In this document: in pieces, positions 8,450-17,305 of the stretch
How positions within the stretch are numbered: the first letter of the stretch is position 1
Layout: every line of letters starts with the position of its first letter
NCBI RefSeq assembly: GCF_017357225.1
Contig: NZ_CP071604.1
Span: forward strand, 3,813,501 to 3,877,500
DNA length: 64,000 nt
Direction: 5' to 3'
From: Rhizobium binae
Lineage (GTDB): Bacteria > Pseudomonadota > Alphaproteobacteria > Rhizobiales > Rhizobiaceae
The notes under the pieces: generated by a model
Seen by the model: only the letters and a program-made list of their open reading frames with translations
Database searches by the model: none
Told to the model about the DNA's origin: nothing
Position numbers and translations under genes: made by a program

Positions 8450-9505
8450 ATGCTCGCAGAAGTTTCCGCTCTTCTCGCTCCCCTCGCCGCTGCCATCGGC
8501 TACTCGTCTTACAAGGCGCGGCGATTAGAACAGACCTATCCCAATATCGGTGAACTGACGGATGTCGGCGGCTACCGCATGAATGCCGTCCATCTCAAGC
8601 GTCCGGAACATGCCGATCTGCCCCCTCTCGTCTTCATTCATGGCGCCAGCGGCAATCTGCTCGACCAGGTCGTCGCCTTCCGCACTGCACTCGAGGGCCG
8701 GGCCGAAATGCTCTTCGTCGATCGTCCCGGTCACGGCTATTCCGAACGCGGTGGCCCTGAAAATGCGGTGCCGTCCGGCCAGGCGGATGCGATCGCCCGG
8801 CTGATGGAGGCACGCGGCATCGACAGGGCGATCATCGTCGGTCATTCTTTCGGCGGCGCGATCACCGCAACTTTCGGCCTGCGCCATCCTGAAAAGACAG
8901 CCGGCCTGCTCTTTCTGGCACCCGCCACCCATCCTTGGCCGGGCGGCATCGACTGGTATTATCATGTCGCGACGGCGCCGCTCGTCGGCTGGCTGTTCAA
9001 CCACGCCATCGTCGTGCCGCTGGGGCTCAGCCGGCTCGAGCGCGGCACGCTGAATGTCTTCCGCCCCAATCCGCGCCCGCTCGATTACATCGAAAAGACC
9101 GGCCCATCACTGGTGCTGCGGCCCCGCACCTTCCGCAACAACGCCGCCGATTTCAAAAGGCTGCTCGCCTATCTGAAGGAGCACTCGCCGCTCTATTCGC
9201 AGATCACCGCGCCGACCGTCATCATAACAGGCGACAGCGACGAGATCGTCTGGGAACACCTGCATTCACGCGGCCTTGCCCGCGATATAGCAGCCTCCGA
9301 ACTCATCACCGTCCGCGGCGTCGGCCACAAGCCGGATTATCTTGCAACCGATGTCGCCATCGCCGCCATCGAGAAGATCGCCGGCATGCCGCGCGACCTT
9401 CAGGCGATCGCCCGTCGGGCAGAAGAGAGGCTCGCCGCCGCATCAAGCAATAGGACGCATGCAGCCGCGCCCTCGTTGAGACCAGACGCCCTTCACGGCG
9501 CATGA
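8450..9505 (+). CDS. Alpha/beta-hydrolase
   Basis: 351 residues. An N-terminal hydrophobic helix (about residues 5-18) suggests membrane anchoring. Catalytic elements are visible: oxyanion region FIHGASGN, nucleophile elbow GHSFGG, acid in TGDSDEIV and histidine in GVGHKPDY. The substrate is unknown; sequence type is the broad haloperoxidase/epoxide-hydrolase-like group. The C-terminal 40 residues are a low-complexity Ala/Arg-rich tail. Monocistronic between the TPR gene and the convergent SDR gene. Confidence 0.85.
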   Translation: MLAEVSALLAPLAAAIGYSSYKARRLEQTYPNIGELTDVGGYRMNAVHLKRPEHADLPPLVFIHGASGNLLDQVVAFRTALEGRAEMLFVDRPGHGYSERGGPENAVPSGQADAIARLMEARGIDRAIIVGHSFGGAITATFGLRHPEKTAGLLFLAPATHPWPGGIDWYYHVATAPLVGWLFNHAIVVPLGLSRLERGTLNVFRPNPRPLDYIEKTGPSLVLRPRTFRNNAADFKRLLAYLKEHSPLYSQITAPTVIITGDSDEIVWEHLHSRGLARDIAASELITVRGVGHKPDYLATDVAIAAIEKIAGMPRDLQAIARRAEERLAAASSNRTHAAAPSLRPDALHGA

Positions 9506-9560
9506 CCTTTGCGGCTCGAGCTCGCCGAAGAGACCATCGGCAGTATCACCGAAACCTGCA

Positions 9561-10277
9561 TCAGGCGCCGAGACGCACACCGCCGTCGCAGGTGATCACG
9601 TGGCCACTCATGAAGCCGTTTCCGATCAGGAAGGCGATTGCCTCCGCGATATCCTCCGGCCTGCCGACGCGACCGACCGGCGTGCGGCTGGCGAAGTCCG
9701 CAAAGACGCTGCCCCGCTGCTCCGACGGCAGGATACTCCACCACGGCGTATCGACGACCCCCGGCGAAACGCCGTTAACGCGCAACGGTTTCAATTCGGC
9801 GGCCAGCACCGGCACCATCGCCTCGATGCCGGCATTGACGGCAGCAAGCCCAGCCGTACCGGGCATCGCGGCCTGCGCACTGACCGCCGAAACGAAAGTG
9901 ATGCTGCCGCCTGGCTGCAGCAGCGGCAATGCTGCCTGAGCTGCTGCGGCATGCGGAATGAGCTTGGTCTGGAACCCGGCAAGTAGATCGGCCATGTCGA
10001 GTGTAGCAAAAGGCCCGGCGCCATGGCCGCTGCTCATGGCCAGCACCAGATGACCGAACGCGCCGATCTCGGCAAAAACCTCCCCGAGTGCCGATAGCTT
10101 CGCTGCATCGAGCACGAGGCTGCGCAGATCACCGTCGATCGATGCTTTTGCCGCGGCAAGCTTCTCGCCGTCACGGCCCGCGATTGTGACCGTATATCCC
10201 TGTTTCAAAAGTAATTTCGCCGTAGCAAAGCCGATGCCGGAAGACCCGCCGATGACGACGACATGCTGTAAAGACAT
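9561..10277 (-). CDS. Short-chain dehydrogenase/reductase-like protein lacking YxxxK
   Basis: 238 residues. The N-terminal Rossmann motif is intact (GGSSGIG), the catalytic serine region SITFVSAVSA is present, and the C-terminal GRVGRPEDIAEAIAFLIG and SGHVITCDGG blocks are typical. At the place of the catalytic Tyr-x-x-x-Lys the sequence reads GLAAVNAG, so Leu replaces Tyr and Asn replaces Lys. Dinucleotide binding is expected; classical oxidoreductase chemistry is not. Divergent from the XRE regulator at 10393, which probably controls it. Confidence 0.8.
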   Translation of the reverse strand: MSLQHVVVIGGSSGIGFATAKLLLKQGYTVTIAGRDGEKLAAAKASIDGDLRSLVLDAAKLSALGEVFAEIGAFGHLVLAMSSGHGAGPFATLDMADLLAGFQTKLIPHAAAAQAALPLLQPGGSITFVSAVSAQAAMPGTAGLAAVNAGIEAMVPVLAAELKPLRVNGVSPGVVDTPWWSILPSEQRGSVFADFASRTPVGRVGRPEDIAEAIAFLIGNGFMSGHVITCDGGVRLGA

Positions 10278-10378
10278 GATGCTGCTCCTTGATTATTCGA
10301 GCCACAGGCGCTTCAATCACCCGCGACGCCTGCATCATGCGCCGCCCGGAAACGTCAAACAGTTCCATTTTTATCCTG

Positions 10379-10388
10379 GTATCGATAC
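10379..10388. promoter_or_regulatory. Palindrome in the SDR/XRE divergent promoter
   Basis: GTATCGATAC is a perfect 10-bp palindrome directly before the XRE start. It is a candidate operator for autoregulation and for control of the divergent SDR gene. No footprint exists to support it. Confidence 0.35.
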
Positions 10389-10392
10389 TGAT

Positions 10393-11247
10393 ATGATCCC
10401 CGGCATGGACCAGAGAGCCGACACATTCGAAGCCCGCCGCCGTGAATTCGCAGCCTTCCTGCGTTCGCGTCGCGAGCGGCTGGCGCCGTCCGAAGTCGGC
10501 TTGCCGGAGGGTTTTCGCCGGCGCACACCAGGGCTGAGGCGCGAGGAACTCGCGATGCTGGCCGGCGTCGGCACCACCTGGTACACATGGTTGGAACAGG
10601 GCCGCGACGTCCGGCCCTCGGCACAGGTGCTCAATGCCCTTGCCGATGCGCTGCGTCTCGACGAGGCCGAGCGCCAGCATCTCTTCACCCTCAACGACCG
10701 CCAGATGGCGCAGACAGTATCCAGCGCGCCCGAATGTGTCGACGAACCGCTGCAGCGCATGCTCGCCAACCTCACCCACCAACCGGCCTATGTGCTTGGC
10801 CGTCGGTGGGATGTGCTGGCTTGGAACCGCGCCGCTGAAGTGCTCTTCGGCGGTTACGTCACGCTCGAACGTGACGAGCGCAACACCATGCATCGCCTCT
10901 TCGCCGACCCGGCGCATCGCCGGCTGCTCGTCGATTGGGAGGCGGTTGCCCGCGTCTCGCTGGCGATGTTTCGCGCCGACAGCGCGCGTTATGCCGGTGA
11001 TCCGGATTTCGAGCGACTGATCGCCCTGCTGAAACAGGCAAGCCCTGAATTTCGTGACTGGTGGCAGCGCCACGAGGTCGTCAGCCCGCTGTCGGGTATC
11101 AAACGCATCGACCATCCGGTTAAGGGCCGAATGTGCTTCGAGCATACGGGGCTGACTTTGACGAGCCGGCCGGAGATGAAGCTCGTCGTCTATACGCCGC
11201 TGGATGATGAGGACACCAACCGGAAACTCGCCGAGCTTCTTGCCTAA
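10393..11247 (+). CDS. XRE-family regulator with MmyB-like ligand domain
   Basis: 284 residues from ATG 10393 (ATG 10405 also possible); the frame upstream overlaps the divergent SDR gene. An N-terminal helix-turn-helix is visible (TPGLRREELAMLAGVGTTWY with WLEQGRDVRPSAQVLNALADAL). The rest matches the MmyB-like binding domain (WDVLAWNRAAEVLFG, LLKQASPEFRDWW, GLTLTSRPEMKLVVYTP). This architecture is common in actinobacteria and proteobacteria next to a divergent SDR or other redox gene that it controls, as here. The ligand is unknown. Confidence 0.88.
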   Translation: MIPGMDQRADTFEARRREFAAFLRSRRERLAPSEVGLPEGFRRRTPGLRREELAMLAGVGTTWYTWLEQGRDVRPSAQVLNALADALRLDEAERQHLFTLNDRQMAQTVSSAPECVDEPLQRMLANLTHQPAYVLGRRWDVLAWNRAAEVLFGGYVTLERDERNTMHRLFADPAHRRLLVDWEAVARVSLAMFRADSARYAGDPDFERLIALLKQASPEFRDWWQRHEVVSPLSGIKRIDHPVKGRMCFEHTGLTLTSRPEMKLVVYTPLDDEDTNRKLAELLA

Positions 11248-11321
11248 AGCCAAACCCTTGCATTGCCTCGGGCCGTCGCAGCCCCATATGTTTTCCATCA
11301 TTGTCCATAGGAGGGGAAATC

Positions 11322-13058
11322 ATGGGCCGCCTGTATATCGGGACGATCTCCGTCATATCGGCATTGTCGCTCTGCCTGACCTCGGCTTTCGCGGCCTCGC
11401 CCGCACCGGTTGAAGCAGAACACGGCATGGTCGTCACCGCTCAGCATTTGGCGACCGATGTCGGCGTCGAGGTGTTGAAGAGCGGCGGCAATGCCGTCGA
11501 TGCGGCCGTCGCCGTCGGTTACACGCTCGCGGTGGTCTATCCCTCGGCCGGCAATCTCGGCGGCGGCGGCTTCATGACCATCCGCCTGAAAGACGGCACG
11601 AAAACCTTCCTCGATTTCCGCGAACGCGCGCCGCTCGCCGCGACGAAGACCATGTATCTCGATGCCAAGGGCGATATCGTGCCGCGTGCCAGCCTCGACG
11701 GTTATCTCGCCGTCGGCGTTCCCGGCTCGGTCATGGGCTTTGAAACGGCCCGCGAGAAATACGGCACCCGCTCACGCCAGGATCTGATCGCGCCGGCGCT
11801 CCGCTTCGCCAAGGAGGGCTTCACCCTGGAACAGGGTGATGCGGCCATTCTTGCCGGCAGCGCCAAACGCCTCGCCAAAGATGAGACAGCGGCGAAAATC
11901 TTTCTGAAACCGGATGGCAGGCCTTATGCATCGGGCGAAAAACTTGAGCAGCCGGACCTCGCCGCGGTCCTGGCCGCCATCTCCGAAAAAGGCTCAGACG
12001 CCTTCTACAAGGCCGCGCCCGCCGAGGCGATCGTCAAGGCGAGCCAAGCCAAGGGCGGCATTCTCGCCATGCAGGATTTCGAACAATATGCCGTGCGGGA
12101 GCTGAAGCCGATCGAGTGCAATTACCGCGGCTATGACATCATCTCCTCGCCGCCGCCCTCTTCCGGCGGCGTCATCATCTGCGAAATCCTCAACGTCCTC
12201 GAAGGTTATCCGCTCTCCTACCTCGGCTACGCCTCGGCCGAAACCGTGCATGTGATGGTCGAGGCGATGCGCTACGCCTATGTCGACCGTAACGCGGCGC
12301 TCGGCGATCCCGATTTCGTCGAGAACCCGGTCGAAAAACTGCTCGACAAGAATTACGCCAAGGAGACCGCAGCGAAGATCGATCCCTACAAGGCCGGCAC
12401 GTCGGCGAATTTGAAGCCGCTCGGCGGCAAGGAAAGCAACGAGACGACGCACTATTCGATCATTGACGACGAGGGTAATGCGGTCGCCGTCACCTACACG
12501 CTGAACGGCTCCTTCGGCGCCGCCGTCGTAGCTCCCGGCACCGGCATCCTGCTGAACAACGAGATGGACGATTTCACGTCCAAGCCCGGGGTGCCGAACC
12601 TCTACGGTCTGGTGCAGGGCGAGGCGAACGCCATCGCCCCGAAAAAGACGCCGCTCTCCTCGATGAGCCCGACGATCATCACCCGCGACGGCAAGCCCTT
12701 CATGGTAATCGGCAGCCCCGGCGGTTCGCGCATCATCACCATCACGCTGGAGGCGTTCCTCAACGTCGTCGATTTCGGCATGGATATCAGCCAGGCGGTC
12801 AATGCACCGCGTTTCCATCACCAATGGCAGCCGGATAAGGTCTTTCTCGAGCCCTATGCGCTTTCGCCGGATACGGAAAGAACGCTTGCCGCCATGGGCT
12901 ATAGCTTCGACGGCGGCAATGACGCGCCGCTCTGGGGCCAGGCTGCCGGCATCCTGGTCGGCGGCAAGAGCCTCGCCGCCATCGCAAAGGGCGGCGGCGC
13001 CCGCTATAACGGCGCCATGGATGCTCGGGCGGCAGAAGGTTCGGCCGGCGGCTATTGA
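11322..13058 (+). CDS. ggt: Gamma-glutamyltranspeptidase
   Basis: 578 residues from ATG 11322, preceded by AGGAGGGG; the in-frame ATG at 11301 lies upstream of that site. It has a signal peptide ending SAFAASP, so the enzyme is periplasmic. It cleaves the gamma-glutamyl bond of glutathione and transfers or hydrolyses it. The autoprocessing Thr lies in ETTHYSIIDDEGNAVAVTYT, which starts the small subunit; the large subunit carries NAVDAAVAVGYTLAVVYP and GGGGFM. The small-subunit SSMSPTII and GSPGGSRI motifs are intact. Full family length, no sign of damage. Confidence 0.95.
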   Translation: MGRLYIGTISVISALSLCLTSAFAASPAPVEAEHGMVVTAQHLATDVGVEVLKSGGNAVDAAVAVGYTLAVVYPSAGNLGGGGFMTIRLKDGTKTFLDFRERAPLAATKTMYLDAKGDIVPRASLDGYLAVGVPGSVMGFETAREKYGTRSRQDLIAPALRFAKEGFTLEQGDAAILAGSAKRLAKDETAAKIFLKPDGRPYASGEKLEQPDLAAVLAAISEKGSDAFYKAAPAEAIVKASQAKGGILAMQDFEQYAVRELKPIECNYRGYDIISSPPPSSGGVIICEILNVLEGYPLSYLGYASAETVHVMVEAMRYAYVDRNAALGDPDFVENPVEKLLDKNYAKETAAKIDPYKAGTSANLKPLGGKESNETTHYSIIDDEGNAVAVTYTLNGSFGAAVVAPGTGILLNNEMDDFTSKPGVPNLYGLVQGEANAIAPKKTPLSSMSPTIITRDGKPFMVIGSPGGSRIITITLEAFLNVVDFGMDISQAVNAPRFHHQWQPDKVFLEPYALSPDTERTLAAMGYSFDGGNDAPLWGQAAGILVGGKSLAAIAKGGGARYNGAMDARAAEGSAGGY

Positions 13059-13178
13059 TGGCGCCAAAATGGATTACGCGGCGGATATCCATTCATGTCA
13101 CGGTGACAAAGTCGACGTTCACAAACGGCGTGCCGCGTCCTATGCATGTCAGAACTCTCCAAGCAGGACGATTCCCGA

Positions 13179-14153
13179 ATGGCAAGCATTGAAATGATTG
13201 TCGCAGCCCGCGCCCGTCTGCGCGGCCATGCGCGCCGCACGCCCCTTCTTTCCTCCCCGTTCTTGAACGAGATCGCCGGTCGGCGCCTGTTCGTGAAGGC
13301 CGAATGTCTGCAGCATTCCGGTTCCTTCAAATTTCGCGGCGGCTGGTCTGCCGTCTCCGGCCTCGATCCGGCCGTGCGCGCCCGCGGCGTCATCGCCTTC
13401 TCCTCGGGCAATCATGCCCAGGGTGTGGCGCTGGCCGCCAAGTTGCACGGCGTGCCGGCCGTCATCATCATGCCGAGCGATGCTCCGAAGCTGAAGATCG
13501 CCAACACCCGCGCCTTCGGCGCCGAAGTGGTGCTCTACGACCGCGCCAACGGGGATCGCGACGCAATCGGCGCCCGGCTTTCGGCCGAGCGTGGCCTGAC
13601 GCTGATCAAGCCTTTCGACGAACCGTTGGTGATCGCCGGCCAGGGCACGACCGGCCTGGAGATTTCCGAGCAGGTTGAAGAAGAAGGCGTGACATCAGCC
13701 GACGTTCTCGTGCCCTGTGGCGGCGGCGGACTGACCTCCGGCATCGCCCTTGCCCTCGAAGCCAGTGCTCCCGGCCTTCGCGTCCGCCCCTGCGAGCCCA
13801 GGGATTTCGACGACACCGCCCGCTCGCTCGCCTCTGGCAGGATCGAGCGCAACGCGTCGATATCCGGCTCGATCTGCGATGCGATCCTGACGCCGCAGCC
13901 GGGTAACATCACCTTCCCGATCCTCAAGCGCCTTGCCGGCGCCGGCATCGTCGTCACCGACGAAGAGTCGCTGCGCGCCATGGCGCTCGCATTCACCCGA
14001 CTGAAGATTGTCGTCGAACCCGGCGGCGCCGTGGCCCTCGCCGCCGCCCTCTTCCATGGCGAGGTGCTGGAAAGCGACGCGGTCATCGCCGTCACCTCCG
14101 GCGGCAATGTCGATGCCGATCTCTTCGCTACGGCGCTTGAACGCTTCGGCTGA
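13179..14153 (+). CDS. PLP-dependent threonine/serine dehydratase-like enzyme
   Basis: 324 residues from ATG 13179, which has AGCAGGA upstream; ATG 13146 gives 335 residues but lacks a ribosome site. Fold-type II PLP enzyme: the Lys that binds PLP is in HSGSFKFRGG, the phosphate cradle is CGGGGLTSG, and FSSGNHAQGVALAAKL is the asparagine loop. These features fit threonine dehydratase or serine racemase. There is no C-terminal ACT domain, so it would be the catabolic, allosterically simple type. Precise substrate uncertain. Confidence 0.88.
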   Translation: MASIEMIVAARARLRGHARRTPLLSSPFLNEIAGRRLFVKAECLQHSGSFKFRGGWSAVSGLDPAVRARGVIAFSSGNHAQGVALAAKLHGVPAVIIMPSDAPKLKIANTRAFGAEVVLYDRANGDRDAIGARLSAERGLTLIKPFDEPLVIAGQGTTGLEISEQVEEEGVTSADVLVPCGGGGLTSGIALALEASAPGLRVRPCEPRDFDDTARSLASGRIERNASISGSICDAILTPQPGNITFPILKRLAGAGIVVTDEESLRAMALAFTRLKIVVEPGGAVALAAALFHGEVLESDAVIAVTSGGNVDADLFATALERFG

Positions 14154-14158
14154 GATTT

Positions 14159-15055
14159 TTAGAGCCTTTCCTGCAGCGCGCCGTGCACGGACTGCAGCAC
14201 GAGCTCGCCAAGCCGCGCGGCAGCCGGTTGCAACTCGGCTTCGGCCCGATGCAGAACCAGGCCAAGCTTCGGCAGGTCGGGCAGGCCGACCGCCTTCGGC
14301 GTCAGCGGCCGGAGCTTCGCGGGCAGGCCGATCGGGGTGCGGATGGTCAGGCCGAGACCGGCCGCCGTCGCCGCCCAGAGGCCGCCGAGACTGGCACTGA
14401 CAAAGGCGAGCCGCCAGGAAATGCCGGCCGCATCAAGCGCCTTTGTCGCTGCACTGCGCAACAGGCACGGCGCCTCCAGCGAGGCAAGCGGCATCGGCTC
14501 GCCGCTTGCCGCATACCAGCCGATCGGCCCCTCGGCAGGCCCGATCCAGCACATCGGCACTTCGCCGATCCGCTCGCAATGCGCCGTCAGCGCGCCATCG
14601 CTCCAGGCGAGCGCCAGGTCGAGCTTGCCTGAGGTGACGCGCTCGAGCAGTTCGGCATTGCGTCCCACCCGCGCCTCGATGCGGACCTTCGGATGGGCGC
14701 GGGCGAAACGGCCGAGCACCTCGGGCAGCAAGGTCTCACCGAAATCCTCCTGCAACCCAAGCCGCACCCAGCCCTCCAGCTCGATGCTGTGCACGGCTGC
14801 GGCCGCCTCGTCGTTGAGCTCCAGGAGCCGCCGGGCATAGCCGAGCAACGTCTCGCCGGCGTCGGTTAGCGCCAGTCCACGCCCCGCCTTGCGGAAGATC
14901 GGCGTGCCCGCCTGCTCCTCCAGCTTCTTCAGCTGGGCGCTGACGGCCGAGGTCGAACGCCCGAGCCGTTCTGCCGCTTTGGCGAAATTGCCGAGCTCCA
15001 TGCCGGTCGAAAAGGTTCGAAGCACATCAAGATCGAAGATCGTCCGCCGCACCAC
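14159..15055 (-). CDS. LysR-family regulator of the tautomerase operon
   Basis: 298 residues from a GTG at 15055. N-terminal winged helix: DLDVLRTFSTGMELGNFAKA then GRSTSAVSAQLKKLEEQAG. The remainder is the two-lobed effector domain (VRLGLQEDFGETLLPEVLGRF, LDLALAW). It is transcribed away from the tautomerase-cupin-DUF4865 operon at 15170, the usual arrangement for a LysR activator that binds the shared 114-bp intergenic region. It ends 6 bp from the dehydratase stop. Confidence 0.9.
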   Translation of the reverse strand: MVRRTIFDLDVLRTFSTGMELGNFAKAAERLGRSTSAVSAQLKKLEEQAGTPIFRKAGRGLALTDAGETLLGYARRLLELNDEAAAAVHSIELEGWVRLGLQEDFGETLLPEVLGRFARAHPKVRIEARVGRNAELLERVTSGKLDLALAWSDGALTAHCERIGEVPMCWIGPAEGPIGWYAASGEPMPLASLEAPCLLRSAATKALDAAGISWRLAFVSASLGGLWAATAAGLGLTIRTPIGLPAKLRPLTPKAVGLPDLPKLGLVLHRAEAELQPAAARLGELVLQSVHGALQERL

Positions 15056-15169
15056 ACAGTTCCAATTTTCGGGATCATACGTTCAAAAAATTCTGATTTT
15101 CAGCATTATCGTGGCGTGCGATGGTTTCCGTGTCAAGGCCGACGGGCGGCCTTTCTCATGGAGTTTTCT

Positions 15170-15589
15170 ATGCCCTTCGTTCGCATTTCCCTTCGCAAAG
15201 GCAAGTCGCGGGACTATCTCGCGGCACTCGCCGACAGCATCCAACACGCCCTCGTCGAAACCTTCGACGTGCCCGAGAACGATCGCTTCCAGACCATCCA
15301 TCAGCATGATGAACACGAGCTGATCTTCGACCGCAACTATCTCGCCGGCCCGCGCTCCGACGATTTCGTCTATATCTCGATCACGATCGGCCGCCCCCGC
15401 TCGGCCGAGATGAAGGCGACGCTCTATCGCCGGCTTGTCGATCTCCTGGCGCAGTCGCCGGGCCTGCGACCCGAGGACGTGATGATTGTCATCAGCACCA
15501 GCGCCCCGGAAGACTGGTCCTTCGGCAACGGCGTCGCCCAGATGACGGATCCCGACTGGCGGGTGCGGGCGCTCGGAGGCCGACAATGA
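15170..15589 (+). CDS. Tautomerase/MIF-superfamily protein
   Basis: 139 residues from ATG 15170 after GGAG; this start puts Pro immediately after Met (MPFVRISL), giving the N-terminal catalytic proline of the tautomerase superfamily. The body (LADSIQHALVETFDVPENDR, FVYISITIGRPRSAEMKATLYRR, DVMIVISTSAPEDWSFGNGVAQ) matches the tautomerase_2-type members. It is probably a small-molecule tautomerase or dehalogenase-like enzyme; substrate unknown. First gene of a three-gene operon; its stop overlaps the cupin start as ATGA. Confidence 0.88.
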   Translation: MPFVRISLRKGKSRDYLAALADSIQHALVETFDVPENDRFQTIHQHDEHELIFDRNYLAGPRSDDFVYISITIGRPRSAEMKATLYRRLVDLLAQSPGLRPEDVMIVISTSAPEDWSFGNGVAQMTDPDWRVRALGGRQ

Positions 15590-15990
15590 GCGCTTCGAAC
15601 CCGAGGGCGATGACCGTCAGCCGTCCCGGCAAGGTGGTGCGCTCGCCGGAGGGCGTCGCAACGGCGCCTTTCTGGGTCGAGATGCTGCTCGAAAGCAGCA
15701 CTGACGGCGCAAACACCGCCATGCGCGCGACGCTCGATCCAGGCACCATCACGCACTGGCACACGCATCCCAGGGGCCAGTTGCTCTATGTGCTTTCCGG
15801 CCATGGGCTGGCGCAGAGCGAAGGTGGCGCCGTCGAGACGCTGCGTGCCGGCGATGCCGTCTGGTTTGCGCCCGGCCAGCGCCATTGGCATGGCGCCGCC
15901 GACGACAGTCCCTTCAGCTATCTCAGCATCCAGGCGACGGAAAACGGCCACATCGTCGAATGGCTGCAACCGGTGGAGGAACGCTCTTGA
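15586..15990 (+). CDS. Cupin-domain protein
   Basis: 134 residues. A single small beta-barrel cupin: motif 1 is THWHTHPRGQLLYVLSGHGLA, with the metal-binding HxH and a G-rich turn, and motif 2 is GDAVWFAPGQRHWHGAA with the last metal ligand. The metal site appears intact, so it could be a quercetinase-like or isomerase-like metalloprotein. It overlaps the tautomerase by 4 bp and is followed by the DUF4865 gene; all three are likely one pathway. Confidence 0.88.
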   Translation: MSASNPRAMTVSRPGKVVRSPEGVATAPFWVEMLLESSTDGANTAMRATLDPGTITHWHTHPRGQLLYVLSGHGLAQSEGGAVETLRAGDAVWFAPGQRHWHGAADDSPFSYLSIQATENGHIVEWLQPVEERS

Positions 15991-15995
15991 TCGCC

Positions 15996-16538
15996 ATGCA
16001 ATATAGCGTCACCCTGCCCGCCGACTACGACATGTCGATCATCGACCGCCGCATTCGTGACAAGGGACCGCTGCTCGACGGCTTTCCCAATCTCGGTTTC
16101 AAGGCCTATGTCAGCGCCCGCAGGGGTGAATTCGCCAGCCGCGACAATCTCTATGCGCCCTTCTATCTCTGGCAGAAGCCGGAAGGGGCAAGCGACTTCC
16201 TCTGCAGTCCGGGCTTCGCAGCCCTCACCGGCGCCTTCGGCTGGCCACAGGTCAGAACCTGGATCGTCTGGCAGGCGGAGGCTTCACCTGAAATCGCCGC
16301 GGCCAGATTTGCGACGCGCGATATCCTGCCGACGGAGCCTTACGCGCCGCTCGCCGACATCCGACAGGCGGAAAGTGCTGCGGCTGGGGCCGACGTAGCG
16401 GCAGGCGGCGCGCTTGCCTCCGTCTGCGGCTTCGAACCGACGACATGGACGCGGGTGCGTTTCAGACTATGGCCGGAAATGCCCGCAATTGACGCGCGCA
16501 CCCAGACCTATCGCATCGGTCACCTGTCCCTGCCCTGA
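15996..16538 (+). CDS. DUF4865 family protein
   Basis: 180 residues, start ATG 15996 (an in-frame TTG at 15987 overlapping the cupin stop is also possible). The sequence YDMSIIDRRIRDKGPLLDGF, GLKF-like FKAYVSARRGEF and YLWQKPEGASDFLC matches the DUF4865 pattern, a family seen beside tautomerase and cupin genes under LysR control. Conserved Trp residues (AFGWPQVRTWIVW) suggest an aromatic pocket. Function unknown; soluble, no signal peptide. Confidence 0.8.
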   Translation: MQYSVTLPADYDMSIIDRRIRDKGPLLDGFPNLGFKAYVSARRGEFASRDNLYAPFYLWQKPEGASDFLCSPGFAALTGAFGWPQVRTWIVWQAEASPEIAAARFATRDILPTEPYAPLADIRQAESAAAGADVAAGGALASVCGFEPTTWTRVRFRLWPEMPAIDARTQTYRIGHLSLP

Positions 16539-16545
16539 CGCCGAC

Positions 16546-17181
16546 TCAAACGGTCGCCCGCCGATAGAGGGCGAGCGAGCCGGCGAGCGCCAGCAGTGCG
16601 CCGCCGCAGGCTCGCTCCAGCCACAGGGCGCCCGATGTTTTCAAGAGACGCACCGCCTGCGAACCGAAAAGGGCGTAGCCGAACATGATGAGAAAATCGA
16701 GCGCAGCAAAGGTGAGCGCGAGCAGCGCGTATTGCCCAGCCTGAGGCAGAGTCGGGTCGATGAATTGCGGCAGGAAGGCCGAGAAAAACAGATAGCCCTT
16801 CGGGTTCGTCGCGGCGACCATGAAACTCTTCAGGCCGATCGAAAAGGTCGATATCGCGCCAGTCGGCGCCCCTGGCTGGAGCGTCGCTTCGATCGTGCCC
16901 TTCGAGCGCAGCAGCATGATTCCGAGAAAGGCAAGATAGGCAGCCCCCGCCCATTTGAGCATCGAGAACCAGAATTCCGATGCCGCCAACAACGCACCGA
17001 GCCCGATTGCCACGGCGCCAATCAACACGAAATCGGAAAGCACCGCGCCGACCATACCCGCAACCGCCCTGCGCAGACCATGCCGCGAACCGTTTGTCAG
17101 AGCCAGCAGCACGGTCGGTCCCGGCGTCGCTATGCCGACAAAAGAAACGGCGGCAAAAGCCAAAAGCGTGACGATGTCCAT
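16546..17181 (-). CDS. LysE/RhtB-family amino-acid exporter
   Basis: 211 residues from ATG 17181 with GGAGGG upstream. About six hydrophobic segments; N-terminal signature FVGIATPGPTVLLALTNGSR and middle AATNPKGYLFFSAFLPQF are diagnostic of LysE/RhtB transporters, which export amino acids or homoserine lactone-like compounds. Ends 8 bp from the convergent DUF4865 gene. Substrate not deducible. Confidence 0.9.
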   Translation of the reverse strand: MDIVTLLAFAAVSFVGIATPGPTVLLALTNGSRHGLRRAVAGMVGAVLSDFVLIGAVAIGLGALLAASEFWFSMLKWAGAAYLAFLGIMLLRSKGTIEATLQPGAPTGAISTFSIGLKSFMVAATNPKGYLFFSAFLPQFIDPTLPQAGQYALLALTFAALDFLIMFGYALFGSQAVRLLKTSGALWLERACGGALLALAGSLALYRRATV

Positions 17182-17256
17182 GATGGTCCCTCCAAGCCCG
17201 AAGGGTGAAACTTGCACAGGCCGCAACCCTTGGCAATGCCTGAGCCATCAATGCAA

Positions 17257-17285
17257 AACCCGCCGCCCCTGTGAGGCAGCGGGTT
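17257..17285 (-). terminator. Terminator of the DUF1036-pyk operon
   Basis: AACCCGC (17257-17263) pairs with GCGGGTT (17279-17285). On the minus strand the stem is followed by TTTTGC. It lies about 20 bases after the pyk stop. Confidence 0.65.
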
Positions 17286-17305
17286 CTTGTCGGGATGCGA
17301 TCGGA

